Shown: piece by piece, positions 1-8,693 of the stretch
Layout: every line of letters starts with the position of its first letter
Numbering within the stretch: position 1 is the first letter of the stretch
Origin: Candidatus Zhuqueibacterota bacterium
GTDB lineage: Bacteria > Zhuqueibacterota > Zhuqueibacteria > Oceanimicrobiales > Oceanimicrobiaceae
Length of the DNA stretch: 64,000 nucleotides
Assembly: GCA_029262055.1 (NCBI GenBank)
Contig: JAJDAD010000034.1
Coordinates: 1 to 64,000, forward strand
Direction: 5' to 3'
The notes under the pieces: model-generated
Database searches by the model: none
The model's input: only the letters and a program-made list of their open reading frames with translations
Told to the model about the DNA's origin: nothing
Translations under genes and position numbers: made by a program

Positions 1-1
1 A

Positions 2-994
2 CCTGACACGACCGGAATTTATACAAACGATACAGGTTCTTCCGACACCTTTGTCATGAGTTGGGATGTCAACGGCGAATGGTACTTTGCCAGTATCATC
101 GGCGGTGGTGAGGATATTACCGGTAATGACGTCGCCAGCGATCCGGAAGGCAATATCTATGTTACAGGAGATTTCTCAGGCACGGCCAGCTTTGTAAATT
201 CCGATATAACCGTGACAGCAAATGGCGATCTTGTAAATGGCTACCTTGTAAAATACGATCTTAACGGCAATACTTTATGGGCAAGACAATTCGGCGACCA
301 AACCTTTGCAAAGGGTAGCAGGATTGTCGTTGACGAAAACGGCAACAGCTATATAGTTGGCCTGTTTTCTGAAAAGGCGGTGTTCGATGCAGAGGGCGGG
401 AGCCCGGTTGTATTAACATCCAATGCGCTCACCGATATGTTTGTTGCCAAGTACGATACCGAAGGTAATTTTGAGTGGGTCAAACAAATAGACGGCAGCG
501 GCACCGAAGGCCTGGATCTGATCACCAGCGAGCAGGTTCCGGTTGGGACTAACCCGATTCAGTTGCTTTACAACCGCGGCGAACTGATCATCAGCGGTGA
601 TTTCAACGACATGCTCTTCCTGGATAACTTTGAGTTGGATTCCGGCGAAAACAGCCAATCTGGATTTGTCGCAACCTTAAATATCTCCGGTAACCCGACT
701 GGTATTGCGGACGATCCATCTACCGTGATAACGGATTTCAGGTTGCAGCAGAACTATCCGAATCCGTTCAATCCTGCTACTACTTTGAAATTTGCATTAC
801 CGCGGGAAGAAAATGTAACCATCGATATTCTTAATTCCCTGGGCCAAAGGGTGGAGACATTGGTCAACACCAGGCTAGCAAGCGGCAGCCACGAAGTGGT
901 GTGGGATGCTTCCGGGCAGGCTTCGGGCTTGTATTTCTACATGTTTAAGGCTGGTCAACGGACAGAAACGAAAAGAATGCTGCTGCTGAAATAG
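2..994 (+). CDS. Secreted beta-propeller protein with C-terminal sorting domain (5' truncated)
   Basis: The frame is open to the left edge of the window, so the N-terminus is missing; the first internal ATG is at 56. The visible part has repeats of the form GNIYVTGDFSG and GNSYIVGLFSE, typical of SBBP (seven-bladed beta-propeller) repeats. After a linker, the last 85 or so residues form a sorting domain starting near QQNYPNPFNP and ending in basic residues and LLLK, as in type-IX-like cargo of FCB bacteria. I infer a surface or secreted protein; its ligand is unknown. A perfect 7-bp hairpin follows the stop. Confidence 0.85.
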   Translation, partial: PDTTGIYTNDTGSSDTFVMSWDVNGEWYFASIIGGGEDITGNDVASDPEGNIYVTGDFSGTASFVNSDITVTANGDLVNGYLVKYDLNGNTLWARQFGDQTFAKGSRIVVDENGNSYIVGLFSEKAVFDAEGGSPVVLTSNALTDMFVAKYDTEGNFEWVKQIDGSGTEGLDLITSEQVPVGTNPIQLLYNRGELIISGDFNDMLFLDNFELDSGENSQSGFVATLNISGNPTGIADDPSTVITDFRLQQNYPNPFNPATTLKFALPREENVTIDILNSLGQRVETLVNTRLASGSHEVVWDASGQASGLYFYMFKAGQRTETKRMLLLK

Positions 995-1010
995 TATCAT
1001 ATGACCACAT

Positions 1011-1051
1011 GAGACGACAAACTGCCGGAGGATTGACAACCCTCCGGTCTC
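1011..1051 (+). terminator. Hairpin after the beta-propeller gene
   Basis: CCGGAGG (1025-1031) and CCTCCGG (1041-1047) are perfect complements, and an outer GAGAC/GTCTC pair (1011-1015, 1047-1051) extends the stem. There is no T-tract, so a role in termination or mRNA 3' protection is inferred only. The stem ends exactly at the ATG at 1052, which argues against that ATG being the start of the next gene. Confidence 0.4.
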
Positions 1052-1303
1052 ATGCCTTCTGGGACGCTCTTGTGTTCCGCTTCTCTTGCGACGGACCTCC
1101 TTTTCCTGAATGGCAGAATGTCCGAGTTACTTCCTGAGCAAGGCGACATTAGTCGGCTCTCCTCCTTCCGGTGCAGTCCTGGCCGGAAGGACCCTCCGGG
1201 TTGCCATCCGCCGGCTAATGCATTTCCTTCATATTCTCAAGCCCCACCATTTCCCGACCGTAATGCAAGCAAAGGTCTTTTCCGTTCCTCATTGGTCGAA
1301 GTT

Positions 1304-2530
1304 ATGGATGAAACTACCAGGACTGTGCGCAGGATGTACGAGTCGTACCCGTATCCGATGGGTTCGCCACAGTTTCGCACGTTTTCCGATGCACGTCTGC
1401 TTTTGAGTTTGCTCGACTGTCCGGGTGCCACCGGGCGACAGTTACGCGTTTTGGATGCGGGATGCGGTCGCGGACTTGGCGTCATTGGCAGCGCCGTGAC
1501 TCAGCCCGACGTAAGGTTTGTGGGCGCCGATATGAACCGCACCGCCCTGGCCGAGGCGCGGGCTAGCGCCGCCCGGCTTGGTCTAAAGAATGTCGAGTTT
1601 GTCGAGTGCGACCTGATGACGCTGGATGGGTTACCCGTCCCTGAGGGTGGGTTCGATGTCATTTATTCACTCGGCGTTGTCCATCACATGTCGGACCCTG
1701 CAAGTGGTTTGGGAAATCTGAAAAAGATTCTGTCACCGCTGGGAGTTATCGCATTTATGGTGTACGCCAGCCTGGGCCGCCAGCCTCTTATTCGGCTGCA
1801 AAACGGCATTAGCGGCCTGTTTGAGAACGATGAGCCTCTGTCCGAACGGATTGCCGCAGGCAGGGAATTAGCCGATCAAATGCGCGACGGAGTTCTATCT
1901 TCAACATACTGGCGGGACACCGCAGACGTCCATGAAATAGAATTTGTCGATCGCTGTTTGAACGTCAATGAGACCGATTACGACATTCAGTCTCTGTGGC
2001 AACTATTCCAGGGCGCTGGCCTCGAGTTCGTTCGCTGGTTTGAGCCGGACGACTGGGACATTGCCAAACATCTGCCGGCCGGTGAAGTTCTGAATCGTGC
2101 CCAAAAGTTGCCAATGTTTGAACAGTATCGCGTACTGGAACAGGCGACCTGGCGCAATTCCTTTGAGCTCGTCCTTGCGCCCGGAGGAAGTGAGCGCCGG
2201 CGCGCGTTATCTGCTGCGGATTGCCAGCAAGCCTGGTTTGCCGTCAACCCAGATGTTGCCTTCCACTTAGAAACACGCAATCCCTGGAACAACCACCGCA
2301 TCGAGAAGCTCTCGTACAAATTGCGCCACCGGCAACCTGTCAGCATCGGCAACGGCGCGCTGTCAATTGCTGTGCTTTTGCTACAAAAACAGATCGGTGC
2401 TTTTGAGGGTGCCGCTTTTGTGCAGGCAATGGAACAGGAAGGTGTCCAGAGGGATGTTGCTGTAGAAATCCTCTTACAACTCTTGCAATCGGAAGTTATT
2501 TTTTCTCCACACGCGGCGCACTTACATTAG
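1304..2530 (+). CDS. Class I SAM-dependent methyltransferase
   Basis: Start chosen at ATG 1304, which opens with MDETTRTVRRMYESYPYP; the frame is open back to an ATG at 1052, but those 84 residues look non-coding and begin at the edge of a hairpin. Motif I is VLDAGCGRG (residues 49-57), followed by an acidic strand end (FVGADMN) and the post-motif SLGVVHHM. The N-terminal MYE.YPYP motif is seen in methyltransferases acting on small molecules or proteins. The C-terminal 170 residues contain no domain I recognise. Substrate unknown. It sits alone between the propeller gene and the TonB receptor promoter. Confidence 0.75.
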   Translation: MDETTRTVRRMYESYPYPMGSPQFRTFSDARLLLSLLDCPGATGRQLRVLDAGCGRGLGVIGSAVTQPDVRFVGADMNRTALAEARASAARLGLKNVEFVECDLMTLDGLPVPEGGFDVIYSLGVVHHMSDPASGLGNLKKILSPLGVIAFMVYASLGRQPLIRLQNGISGLFENDEPLSERIAAGRELADQMRDGVLSSTYWRDTADVHEIEFVDRCLNVNETDYDIQSLWQLFQGAGLEFVRWFEPDDWDIAKHLPAGEVLNRAQKLPMFEQYRVLEQATWRNSFELVLAPGGSERRRALSAADCQQAWFAVNPDVAFHLETRNPWNNHRIEKLSYKLRHRQPVSIGNGALSIAVLLLQKQIGAFEGAAFVQAMEQEGVQRDVAVEILLQLLQSEVIFSPHAAHLH

Positions 2531-2624
2531 CCCGCACTTTTCATCAACTGCCTTTTTCGGTTAGACCTCTGCGTCCACAGGTTTTCGGTTTTCTACTATA
2601 ATCCCGGAAAACCTGAATAATTCC

Positions 2625-2653
2625 TTGACAAAAATCTGTTCTGTACTTATATT
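2625..2653 (+). promoter_or_regulatory. Sigma-70 promoter of the TonB-receptor leader
   Basis: TTGACA (2625-2630), a 17-nt spacer and TATATT (2648-2653) are seen directly. Transcription would start near 2660 and give an untranslated leader of about 300 nt before the receptor ATG at 2959. The leader contains the alternative hairpins listed separately. Confidence 0.65.
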
Positions 2654-2682
2654 CCCGCCAACTAAAATTACATGTATGCAAT

Positions 2683-2778
2683 ATGACTCAGATATTTCAA
2701 AACAGCATTTTCGAGATAAAGCCGTTCATCATGTGGTGTCCAAGGATGTGCTGCGCTCATTCGAGATGTGGGTTTTGA
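2683..2778 (+). CDS. Possible Cys-rich leader peptide
   Basis: A 31-codon frame lies within the receptor leader; its last 15 codons, from an internal ATG at 2731, read MWCPRMCCAHSRCGF then TGA. Four cysteines in the last 15 residues and a stop codon just 3' of the antiterminator octamer (2765-2772) would suit translation-coupled attenuation. There is no good ribosome binding site before either ATG, so this may be chance. Confidence 0.2.
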   Translation: MTQIFQNSIFEIKPFIMWCPRMCCAHSRCGF

Positions 2779-2840
2779 ACGAATAACTAATACTTCGTAA
2801 ATCACAGCCCACATCCTGCAGCACGATGTGGGCTTTTTTT
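2741..2840 (+). promoter_or_regulatory. Putative transcription attenuator (terminator/antiterminator) in the TonB-receptor leader
   Basis: A terminator hairpin is formed by AGCCCACATC (2806-2815) and GATGTGGGCT (2825-2834) followed by seven T (2834-2840). The octamer GATGTGGG also occurs upstream at 2765-2772 and can pair with the same CCCACATC (2808-2815), supported by an inner ACGAA/TTCGT pair (2779-2783, 2794-2798). GTGCTGC at 2748-2754 is complementary to the terminator loop GCAGCAC (2818-2824). The two pairings exclude each other, as in attenuators and riboswitches. No known riboswitch consensus was recognised; ligand or sensor unknown. Confidence 0.5.
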
Positions 2841-2958
2841 ATGCAAAATTCAAAAAAACCGGGAGGGATTATGGTTGTCATGCGAATGTAGACTGTTTGG
2901 TTTTTTCAAAGTGGTTTTGGCATCAAACAATCAACTAACATAACAACGAGGGATTCAG

Positions 2959-5676
2959 ATGAAAACGATCACTAGTAGTAACGGCGCGGGATGGTATCTG
3001 CCGATCCTCCTCCTCCTGGGTATTACCACATTTTCAGGGCTTGCATTTGCGCAGGGACAGACTGTAACCGGTGTTATCACTTCGGCGGAGGACAATTCGC
3101 CGCTGCCGGGTGCAAACATCCTGATCAAAGGAACGACTACCGGTACGTCGACAGCCCCGGACGGCAGTTTTGAGTTGACCGTACCTTCGGGCGATGTGAC
3201 CCTGGTCATCTCTTACATCGGTTTTAAGACTGAGGAAATAGCTTTGAACGGTCAGGAAACCCTGGCAGTCGTCCTAACCGTGAACATCGAAGAGATGGCT
3301 ACGGTTATGGTCGTTGGCAGCAGGAATGCCAACCGTACGGCACTCAACACGCCAGTTCCCGTCGATATTCTTGATGTCCGGGAATTGCAGAAACTGGCGC
3401 CGCAGGTCGATGTCAATCAGATTCTGACCTATGTTGCACCTTCGTTCAACTCCACCCGGCAGTCCTCATCTGATGGCACGGAGCACATCGACCCGGCCTC
3501 GCTGCGCGGCCTGGGCCCGGATCAGGTGTTAGTGCTGATCAACGGCAAGCGCCGGCACAACACCTCTCTGGTAAACAATCAGCAGACCGTGGGCAATGGT
3601 TCCGTAGGTACGGATCTAAATGCCATCCCGACTTTCGCAATTGAGAGAATCGAAGTGCTGCGCGACGGTGCTGCGGCGCAATACGGCTCGGATGCAATCG
3701 CCGGCGTGATCAATGTCGTGCTGAAGTCCAATGTTGACCAGGGCGAAAGCAGTTTGACCGTAGGCGGCACATCCGAGGGCGACGGTGAAAATGTGCAATA
3801 CAACGCCAATTACGGCTTCAGGGTCGGACAGGGCGGTTTCTTTAACATTACGGGCGAGTATCTCAAGCGTCAGGATACCAACCGAACTCAGAATCATGAG
3901 CTGGTCATTTTCGATCAGGCGGAATTCGGCAACTTCTTTGCGTATGCCTTTAGCAATGATAATGCGAGATCCATCGACGATCAGATTCTGTCTGAACGCG
4001 GCTTGACCCGCGACGATTTCGATTTCAGGATCGGCAGCGCCCAGGTTGAAGATGCCGGCGTTTTCTTTAACACCATGATTCCTGTGAGCAGTGGCGCTGA
4101 GTTTTACGGTTTTGGCGGACTGAGTTATCGCGACGGACGCGGCTCCGGATTTCGCCGGTTGCCGAGCGACACGGACAACAACGTCGCCAGTATCTTCCCG
4201 AATGGCTTTCAGCCGGAGACACAGTCCAACATCCTCGACAAGTCGCTGGCATTTGGCATTCGCGGGCCGCTTAAAGGCTGGGACGTTGACCTGAGCAATA
4301 CTTTCGGTAGCAACCGGTTTGACTATACGATTAACAACACGGTCAATGCCTCTCTGGGCGATGCCAGTCCCACCAGCTTTGAGGCCGGTGGGCATGAGTT
4401 CAGCCAGAACACCACGAACCTGGATCTCACGCGCTATTACCCCAAGGCCTTTGATGGCGCAATCCGGGGCCTGAATGTGGCCCTCGGCGGTGAGTTCCGT
4501 GTCGACCGTTATGAGATTAATGCCGGCGAGGAGGGGTCGTACGCCGATTTCGATGGTGTCGGCACTGGCAAGACCGGCGGCGCACAATCTTTTCCGGGCT
4601 TTCGTCCCGACAACGAGGTCGACCGTTTCAGAACCAACGTAGCGGCTTACGCGGATGTCGAGGTCGATTTTACCGAGCAGTTCCTGCTGGCAGGCGCGGT
4701 GCGTTATGAAGATTACAGCGATTTTGGCGAAACCGTGAACGGCAAGATTGCCGCCCGGGTGAGTCCTTCCAATCGTTTCGCCCTGCGCGGTGCGGTTAGC
4801 ACAGGCTTCCGCGCACCTTCGTTGCACCAGTCGTTTTTTAACACAATCACCGTCGACATCGTGGATGGCGTGTTGGGCAACACCGGCGTCTTCCGCAACG
4901 ACAGCCGTCTGGCAAATTTCCTTGGAATTCCCCAGTTGAAAGAGGAGACCTCAGTCAGCGCGAGTGCCGGTTTCACGGCCACTCCGCTAGAGAACCTCAG
5001 CATCAGCGTCGACGCCTACATCATCAATGTCGATGACAGGATCGTGCTCACTGGAGCATTCGGCAATGATCCTTTCGGTGGACCGATTCCTGAGCTAGTC
5101 TCCCTCTTTCAGCAGGTAGGCGCGAACAGTGGCCGCTTTTTTACAAACGCAGTGGACACCGAGACCAAAGGCCTGGACCTAATTGCGACCTACGACCTCA
5201 ACCTGGGTCAGAGCGATTTGCGCTTTTCTTTGGCTGCCAATTTCAATGACAACGAAGTCCAGGATCGCCTGAACATCCCCGCAGCCTTGGTAGGCCAGGA
5301 GGATATTTACTTCGGACCGCAGGAAAGAAGTTTGATCGAAACCAATAACCCGGATACGAAAATCAACCTGACACTGGACTACAAAATCGACCGCTTTTCG
5401 GCGTTGCTGCGCAATGTCTATTTTGGCGAAATCACGCGGGACGGTTTTCCCTTTGGCGATGTCCAAAAGCATGACGCGAAAATCGTCACTGACGTTAGTT
5501 TGTCGTATCAAATCAATCCCAACCTGGGCCTGACGGTGGGCGGAAATAACATCTTTGACGTTTTCCCGGATGACCAGATCTTCGAAAACAGCTTCTTTGG
5601 CGTATTCAGGTACGCCCCGGTACAACACGGCTTTGAAGGCTCCTACTTCTTCGGAAGGCTGTCGGTCGGACTCTAG
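2959..5676 (+). CDS. TonB-dependent receptor with carboxypeptidase-regulatory domain
   Basis: 905 residues. A signal peptide ends near AFA-QGQ (about residue 31). Next comes a CarboxypepD_reg-like beta-sandwich (about 32-115, with GVITSAEDNSPLPGANI), a plug domain (about 125-235, containing LRGLGPDQVLVLINGKRR and IERIEVLRDGAAAQYGSDAI) and a long beta-barrel ending SYFFGRLSVGL. It is an outer-membrane active transporter; the substrate cannot be told from sequence, and no SusD partner lies beside it. A GAGGG ribosome site sits 6 nt before the ATG. Expression is probably controlled by the 2625 promoter and the leader attenuator. Confidence 0.93.
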   Translation: MKTITSSNGAGWYLPILLLLGITTFSGLAFAQGQTVTGVITSAEDNSPLPGANILIKGTTTGTSTAPDGSFELTVPSGDVTLVISYIGFKTEEIALNGQETLAVVLTVNIEEMATVMVVGSRNANRTALNTPVPVDILDVRELQKLAPQVDVNQILTYVAPSFNSTRQSSSDGTEHIDPASLRGLGPDQVLVLINGKRRHNTSLVNNQQTVGNGSVGTDLNAIPTFAIERIEVLRDGAAAQYGSDAIAGVINVVLKSNVDQGESSLTVGGTSEGDGENVQYNANYGFRVGQGGFFNITGEYLKRQDTNRTQNHELVIFDQAEFGNFFAYAFSNDNARSIDDQILSERGLTRDDFDFRIGSAQVEDAGVFFNTMIPVSSGAEFYGFGGLSYRDGRGSGFRRLPSDTDNNVASIFPNGFQPETQSNILDKSLAFGIRGPLKGWDVDLSNTFGSNRFDYTINNTVNASLGDASPTSFEAGGHEFSQNTTNLDLTRYYPKAFDGAIRGLNVALGGEFRVDRYEINAGEEGSYADFDGVGTGKTGGAQSFPGFRPDNEVDRFRTNVAAYADVEVDFTEQFLLAGAVRYEDYSDFGETVNGKIAARVSPSNRFALRGAVSTGFRAPSLHQSFFNTITVDIVDGVLGNTGVFRNDSRLANFLGIPQLKEETSVSASAGFTATPLENLSISVDAYIINVDDRIVLTGAFGNDPFGGPIPELVSLFQQVGANSGRFFTNAVDTETKGLDLIATYDLNLGQSDLRFSLAANFNDNEVQDRLNIPAALVGQEDIYFGPQERSLIETNNPDTKINLTLDYKIDRFSALLRNVYFGEITRDGFPFGDVQKHDAKIVTDVSLSYQINPNLGLTVGGNNIFDVFPDDQIFENSFFGVFRYAPVQHGFEGSYFFGRLSVGL

Positions 5677-5704
5677 TCCAATCACGGCAAGTTAGAAATA
5701 CAAA

Positions 5705-5740
5705 AAAGGGCCGCTCTCATTTGAGGGTGGCCCTTTCTAT
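5705..5740 (+). terminator. Rho-independent terminator of the TonB receptor
   Basis: AAAGGGCC (5705-5712) pairs with GGCCCTTT (5729-5736), with additional CTC/GAG pairing in the loop. Flanking A and T runs mean it could also serve the convergent gene ending at 5770. Confidence 0.7.
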
Positions 5741-5769
5741 TTGCGTATCTCAATTGCTTCACTGAAGGT

Positions 5770-7128
5770 TCAGTTCAAGAATTTGGTCAACTCCGCAAGC
5801 GAAGGATCCTGTGAAGTGGTGCCGACGTGAACCATGAACGGTTCATGCGGCAGGTGGTAATCCTTGGTCGACAATTTCCAGTAAAGCAAGCCGCGAAGCA
5901 GCCTGTTGCTAAACTCCCGGTTTGCTTCGTACAGTGCATTGATCGCCAATGCCCTTTCCTGGAAATCGATCGGTTGATCTTCCCAGCTTATGAAACGCTT
6001 CTTATCCTCGTCCTGAATCAGGCTGAAGCCGGTTGCCTGCCAGGGCTCAAAAGTGGAATGACGACGGTAGGTGTAGCCCAACTCTGTGAAGATGACCTCT
6101 TTATCAGAAATCCCCTGAGCCTGTCTGAAATCATCGATTCCGGTGAGAATACTCTTCCAGCCAACCCGCAAGGAATCTTTGAGGACACCCTCCGAAGCCC
6201 GTTGAAATTCGTTTCTGAGCTTGAAGTATGCGTTTATGCCGATGAAATCCAGGTGTTGCCAAAAAGCCACCTCCTGGTAACTGTCAAAGTTTGCAGCATA
6301 ACTCAGTTGTCCCGAGTAGATCTCTCTAACTCCTTTGATCAGGCTTACCCATTCCCGTAGCAGCAGTTGTCGTCGCTCATTGATTTTCAGTAGGGGTGAG
6401 GTGTCTGCCGTGAAACCGGCTTGGCCGGCCCAAACCTCGTGGGCATTTTGCCGCGCGTCGATATAGGCTTCCGGGGTTTCGTAGTTGCCGCTGCCGCGTA
6501 CCCAGAGGTGGCGTTTTTCGATTGAGTCAGCGAAGGCCAGCATCTCCTGTTTGGCGCGCAGTTGCTTTTCCGTGTTGGTGTAGTAGTCGACCAACAAAGG
6601 CAGCGAGTCGATTTTTGTGGTCGCTGTCAGGGAATTCAACTCGCTTGCCAGCACCAGAATGTCGACTCCCTCACGTTCACAGATTCCAGCCCATTTTCCC
6701 GCAAAAAGTGAATAGCGTTCAAACCAGGTCTTGACCTGTTCATCGTTTTGCGGAGCGATCAGGCCGTGCCATAGGAATTCATTCTCAGGGAATTTGCTGT
6801 CAAGCAGTGTGCGCAGTACCAGAACAACATTGAGCCCTTGAGATTTTGCGGCACGAATCTCGCCGATTACCGATGTATCTGCCGCATCGAACCAGAGGGA
6901 GTCACTATCCCAGGAGGCTTGCCTGCAATAGACCGTCGTTGCCACGGTGTTCATGCCGCTTTGGTCCAGCGTTTCAGCCCAGTCATCCTGATCGGGTTCG
7001 TTGACTTGCACACCGCCGAGATAAAAACTAGGTCCGTTGTCGGTTCGGCAGGCAAGTTGGGTGAATAAAAGTAAAATAAAAGCGACGGAATAGGAGGGGT
7101 GGCGTTTGACGATTTGAGGGATTTTCAA
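5770..7128 (-). CDS. Lipoprotein with glycoside-hydrolase-like TIM barrel (GH113-like)
   Basis: 452 residues. The N-terminus has a hydrophobic segment ending FTQLAC, a plausible though imperfect lipobox. The body has TIM-barrel features of GH113-type enzymes: GMNTVATTVYC near the start, DILVLASELNSL (possible acid/base Glu), DFIGINAYFKL and IFTELGYTYR (possible nucleophile Glu). GH113 is known for beta-mannanases, but family membership here is inferred from motif layout only and the substrate is unknown. It lies downstream of the exported SAM hydrolase gene, separated by 378 bp with nested hairpins, so co-transcription is uncertain. Confidence 0.6.
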   Translation of the reverse strand: MKIPQIVKRHPSYSVAFILLLFTQLACRTDNGPSFYLGGVQVNEPDQDDWAETLDQSGMNTVATTVYCRQASWDSDSLWFDAADTSVIGEIRAAKSQGLNVVLVLRTLLDSKFPENEFLWHGLIAPQNDEQVKTWFERYSLFAGKWAGICEREGVDILVLASELNSLTATTKIDSLPLLVDYYTNTEKQLRAKQEMLAFADSIEKRHLWVRGSGNYETPEAYIDARQNAHEVWAGQAGFTADTSPLLKINERRQLLLREWVSLIKGVREIYSGQLSYAANFDSYQEVAFWQHLDFIGINAYFKLRNEFQRASEGVLKDSLRVGWKSILTGIDDFRQAQGISDKEVIFTELGYTYRRHSTFEPWQATGFSLIQDEDKKRFISWEDQPIDFQERALAINALYEANREFSNRLLRGLLYWKLSTKDYHLPHEPFMVHVGTTSQDPSLAELTKFLN

Positions 7129-7506
7129 CGGTGCTCCATTCTGTGTTGTTTTTCTAAAGAGACACGCCGGTCATAAATATCGGCACTTGTCATTCGAACA
7201 TATCATAACCATCTTTTCGATCGCTTTGTTTCAATAAACTCAGTTGTTTAAAGAAAAATACGATATTGGCTCTGTACGGAGGTCAACACGATGTGAGCAA
7301 AGCATGGATTGTCATATTTTGGACTTGACACCCAGGACGGAATGCATCACGCAACGGAACTGCACCCGGTAAGGAAGCAGTTCCGCGCGTAATTTGGTAG
7401 TGCTTCCTTGTGTGGAAGAATACCCACGGCCCTGTGACGATGGTAGTTTCCGGTCATTCCTTCTGCTTGAAACCGGCGTTGACGCTCACGTCCCTTCGAC
7501 TCTCAC
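7129..7506. other. Intergenic region with nested inverted repeats
   Basis: No gene seen. CGGAACTGC (7355-7363) pairs perfectly with GCAGTTCCG (7377-7385), while AAGGAAGC (7371-7378) pairs with GCTTCCTT (7403-7410). The two stems overlap and cannot form together. On the minus strand this lies in the 5' region of the glycosidase-like gene. Confidence 0.45.
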
Positions 7507-8424
7507 TCAATCACCTCTCGAAACGTCGGCTTTCCAGATCTCGATATTCCAATCCGGTCCTGACCCGATGTGGTACTTACCGGCAAAACTGCCCTGGTTC
7601 AAGGCGATTGAGACGTGGTTGAGACTGTTCAGGTAGAGCAGGGGTTTGCCGATTTCGACCTCACCGAAGGTCGGCTGGTACGGCAGAGTCTGCTGCGTCA
7701 CAATCCTGTCGCCCTGGGATATGCGCACCTTCACATCCTGACCGTGCTCGATGGCCATTTCCTTGAATGTGGCGCGGTCGATGTTGGTCCAGATGTTGCC
7801 GTATTGGATATCGAGGATGGGGATGTTGCCAAAGAGCACGTTGTCCTCAATCTTGGCTCTTTGGTATTCGATTGTCACTACTTTTTGTTCCAGTTCCGGC
7901 CCTACATCGGAGAAGTCGATAATGCCCGCTGCCAGCCGGGCGCCGGTGTAGGCGTAGACGTCCCGTCCGTGAAAGGTGTAGGATTTCTCCGAATTCTTGC
8001 GGCGATTCACCGCTTCGTCAATTTCCCGGATACTTGCGATTCCCAGTCTTTCTGCAATGAGAGTGAGCGTGCCGTTGTCCGGCGTGACGAAGTAATGACC
8101 CGATTCGGTTTTAAGAACAACGGACTTTCTCTCTGTGCCTACGCCGGGGTCCACCACGGAAACAAACACCGTGCCCGAGGGCCAGTACTCTGCCGTCTGC
8201 AATAAGCGCTGTGCCGCCTCCCAGACGTTGAAGGCCGGAATGTCGTGGGTAAGATCGTACATTTTGAGGTCCGGTGAAATTCCGGCAGCCACACCCCGCA
8301 TAGATGCCACGGCAGCATCTTTAATGCCGAAGTCAGATTGAAAGACCAGAGGCGCGGTGTCGCTTTTGGGATTCGTACATGCAAACGCGAAGGCGAGAAG
8401 GATGAGTAGTGGTAGCTTTTTCAT
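7507..8424 (-). CDS. Exported SAM hydrolase / SAM hydroxide adenosyltransferase (DUF62)
   Basis: 305 residues. Family hallmarks are clear: QSDFG near the start, DLTHDIP, VVDPGVGTER, TPDNGTLT and FHGRDVYA. The Asp and Arg of DPGVGTER, seven residues apart, and the His of FHGRD match the Asp-Arg-His triad known from characterised DUF62 enzymes, which split S-adenosylmethionine into adenosine and methionine; these enzymes are related to fluorinase. Unusually, the protein begins with a lipoprotein-type signal (MKKLPLLILLAFAFAC), placing it outside the cytoplasm, where SAM is not expected. Start ATG and signal are unambiguous. Confidence 0.85.
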   Translation of the reverse strand: MKKLPLLILLAFAFACTNPKSDTAPLVFQSDFGIKDAAVASMRGVAAGISPDLKMYDLTHDIPAFNVWEAAQRLLQTAEYWPSGTVFVSVVDPGVGTERKSVVLKTESGHYFVTPDNGTLTLIAERLGIASIREIDEAVNRRKNSEKSYTFHGRDVYAYTGARLAAGIIDFSDVGPELEQKVVTIEYQRAKIEDNVLFGNIPILDIQYGNIWTNIDRATFKEMAIEHGQDVKVRISQGDRIVTQQTLPYQPTFGEVEIGKPLLYLNSLNHVSIALNQGSFAGKYHIGSGPDWNIEIWKADVSRGD

Positions 8425-8526
8425 TTAAGCTCCTGTTTTATGCAAGAAGTTACATTCTGTCATACTTTGGGCTGACCAGCCGGTTCTACTGCTTTTAGCG
8501 AAGTTGTTGGGCTCAAAAAAATAAAC

Positions 8527-8542
8527 CCAACCTACGGTGGCT
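8527..8542. repeat. 16-bp repeat, copy 1 (REP-like palindrome)
   Basis: CCAACCTACGGTGGCT occurs here and again at 9326-9341, on either side of the toxin-antitoxin pair. This copy belongs to a palindromic context with GTTGGG upstream and CCCAAC, and GTTGGGT again at 8601-8607. Similar palindromes ending in a CCCAACCTACG motif are widespread intergenic repeats. Confidence 0.6.
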
Positions 8543-8629
8543 ATCTTTTTCGCTCACTGGGGAAGGCGGCAATGCACCAGTGAATGACATTGTTGGGTGA
8601 GCATTTCTACGAGCGAGCATATTTTCTAT

Positions 8630-8674
8630 TTGATTACTCAGCATTAATTGCGTACAATAAAATGTCATTATTGT
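8630..8674 (+). promoter_or_regulatory. Promoter and operator of the toxin-antitoxin pair
   Basis: TTGATT (8630-8635), 17-nt spacer and TACAAT (8653-8658) form a good promoter. A perfect inverted repeat, ACAATAA (8654-8660) and TTATTGT (8668-8674) with a 7-nt centre, overlaps the -10 box. This is the usual place for autorepression by a Phd/YefM antitoxin; binding is inferred. Confidence 0.6.
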
Positions 8675-8693
8675 TTTACAATGAGGATAAACC

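Noticed and set aside
1052-1303. N-terminal extension of the methyltransferase from ATG 1052
   Set aside because: It starts at the foot of a hairpin, has low-complexity Pro/Ser-rich sequence unlike the family, and ATG 1304 gives a normal N-terminus.
3616-4827. 403-codon minus-strand open frame inside the TonB receptor gene
   Set aside because: It is antisense to a clearly recognised receptor and shows no domain; a by-product of G+C-biased codon use.
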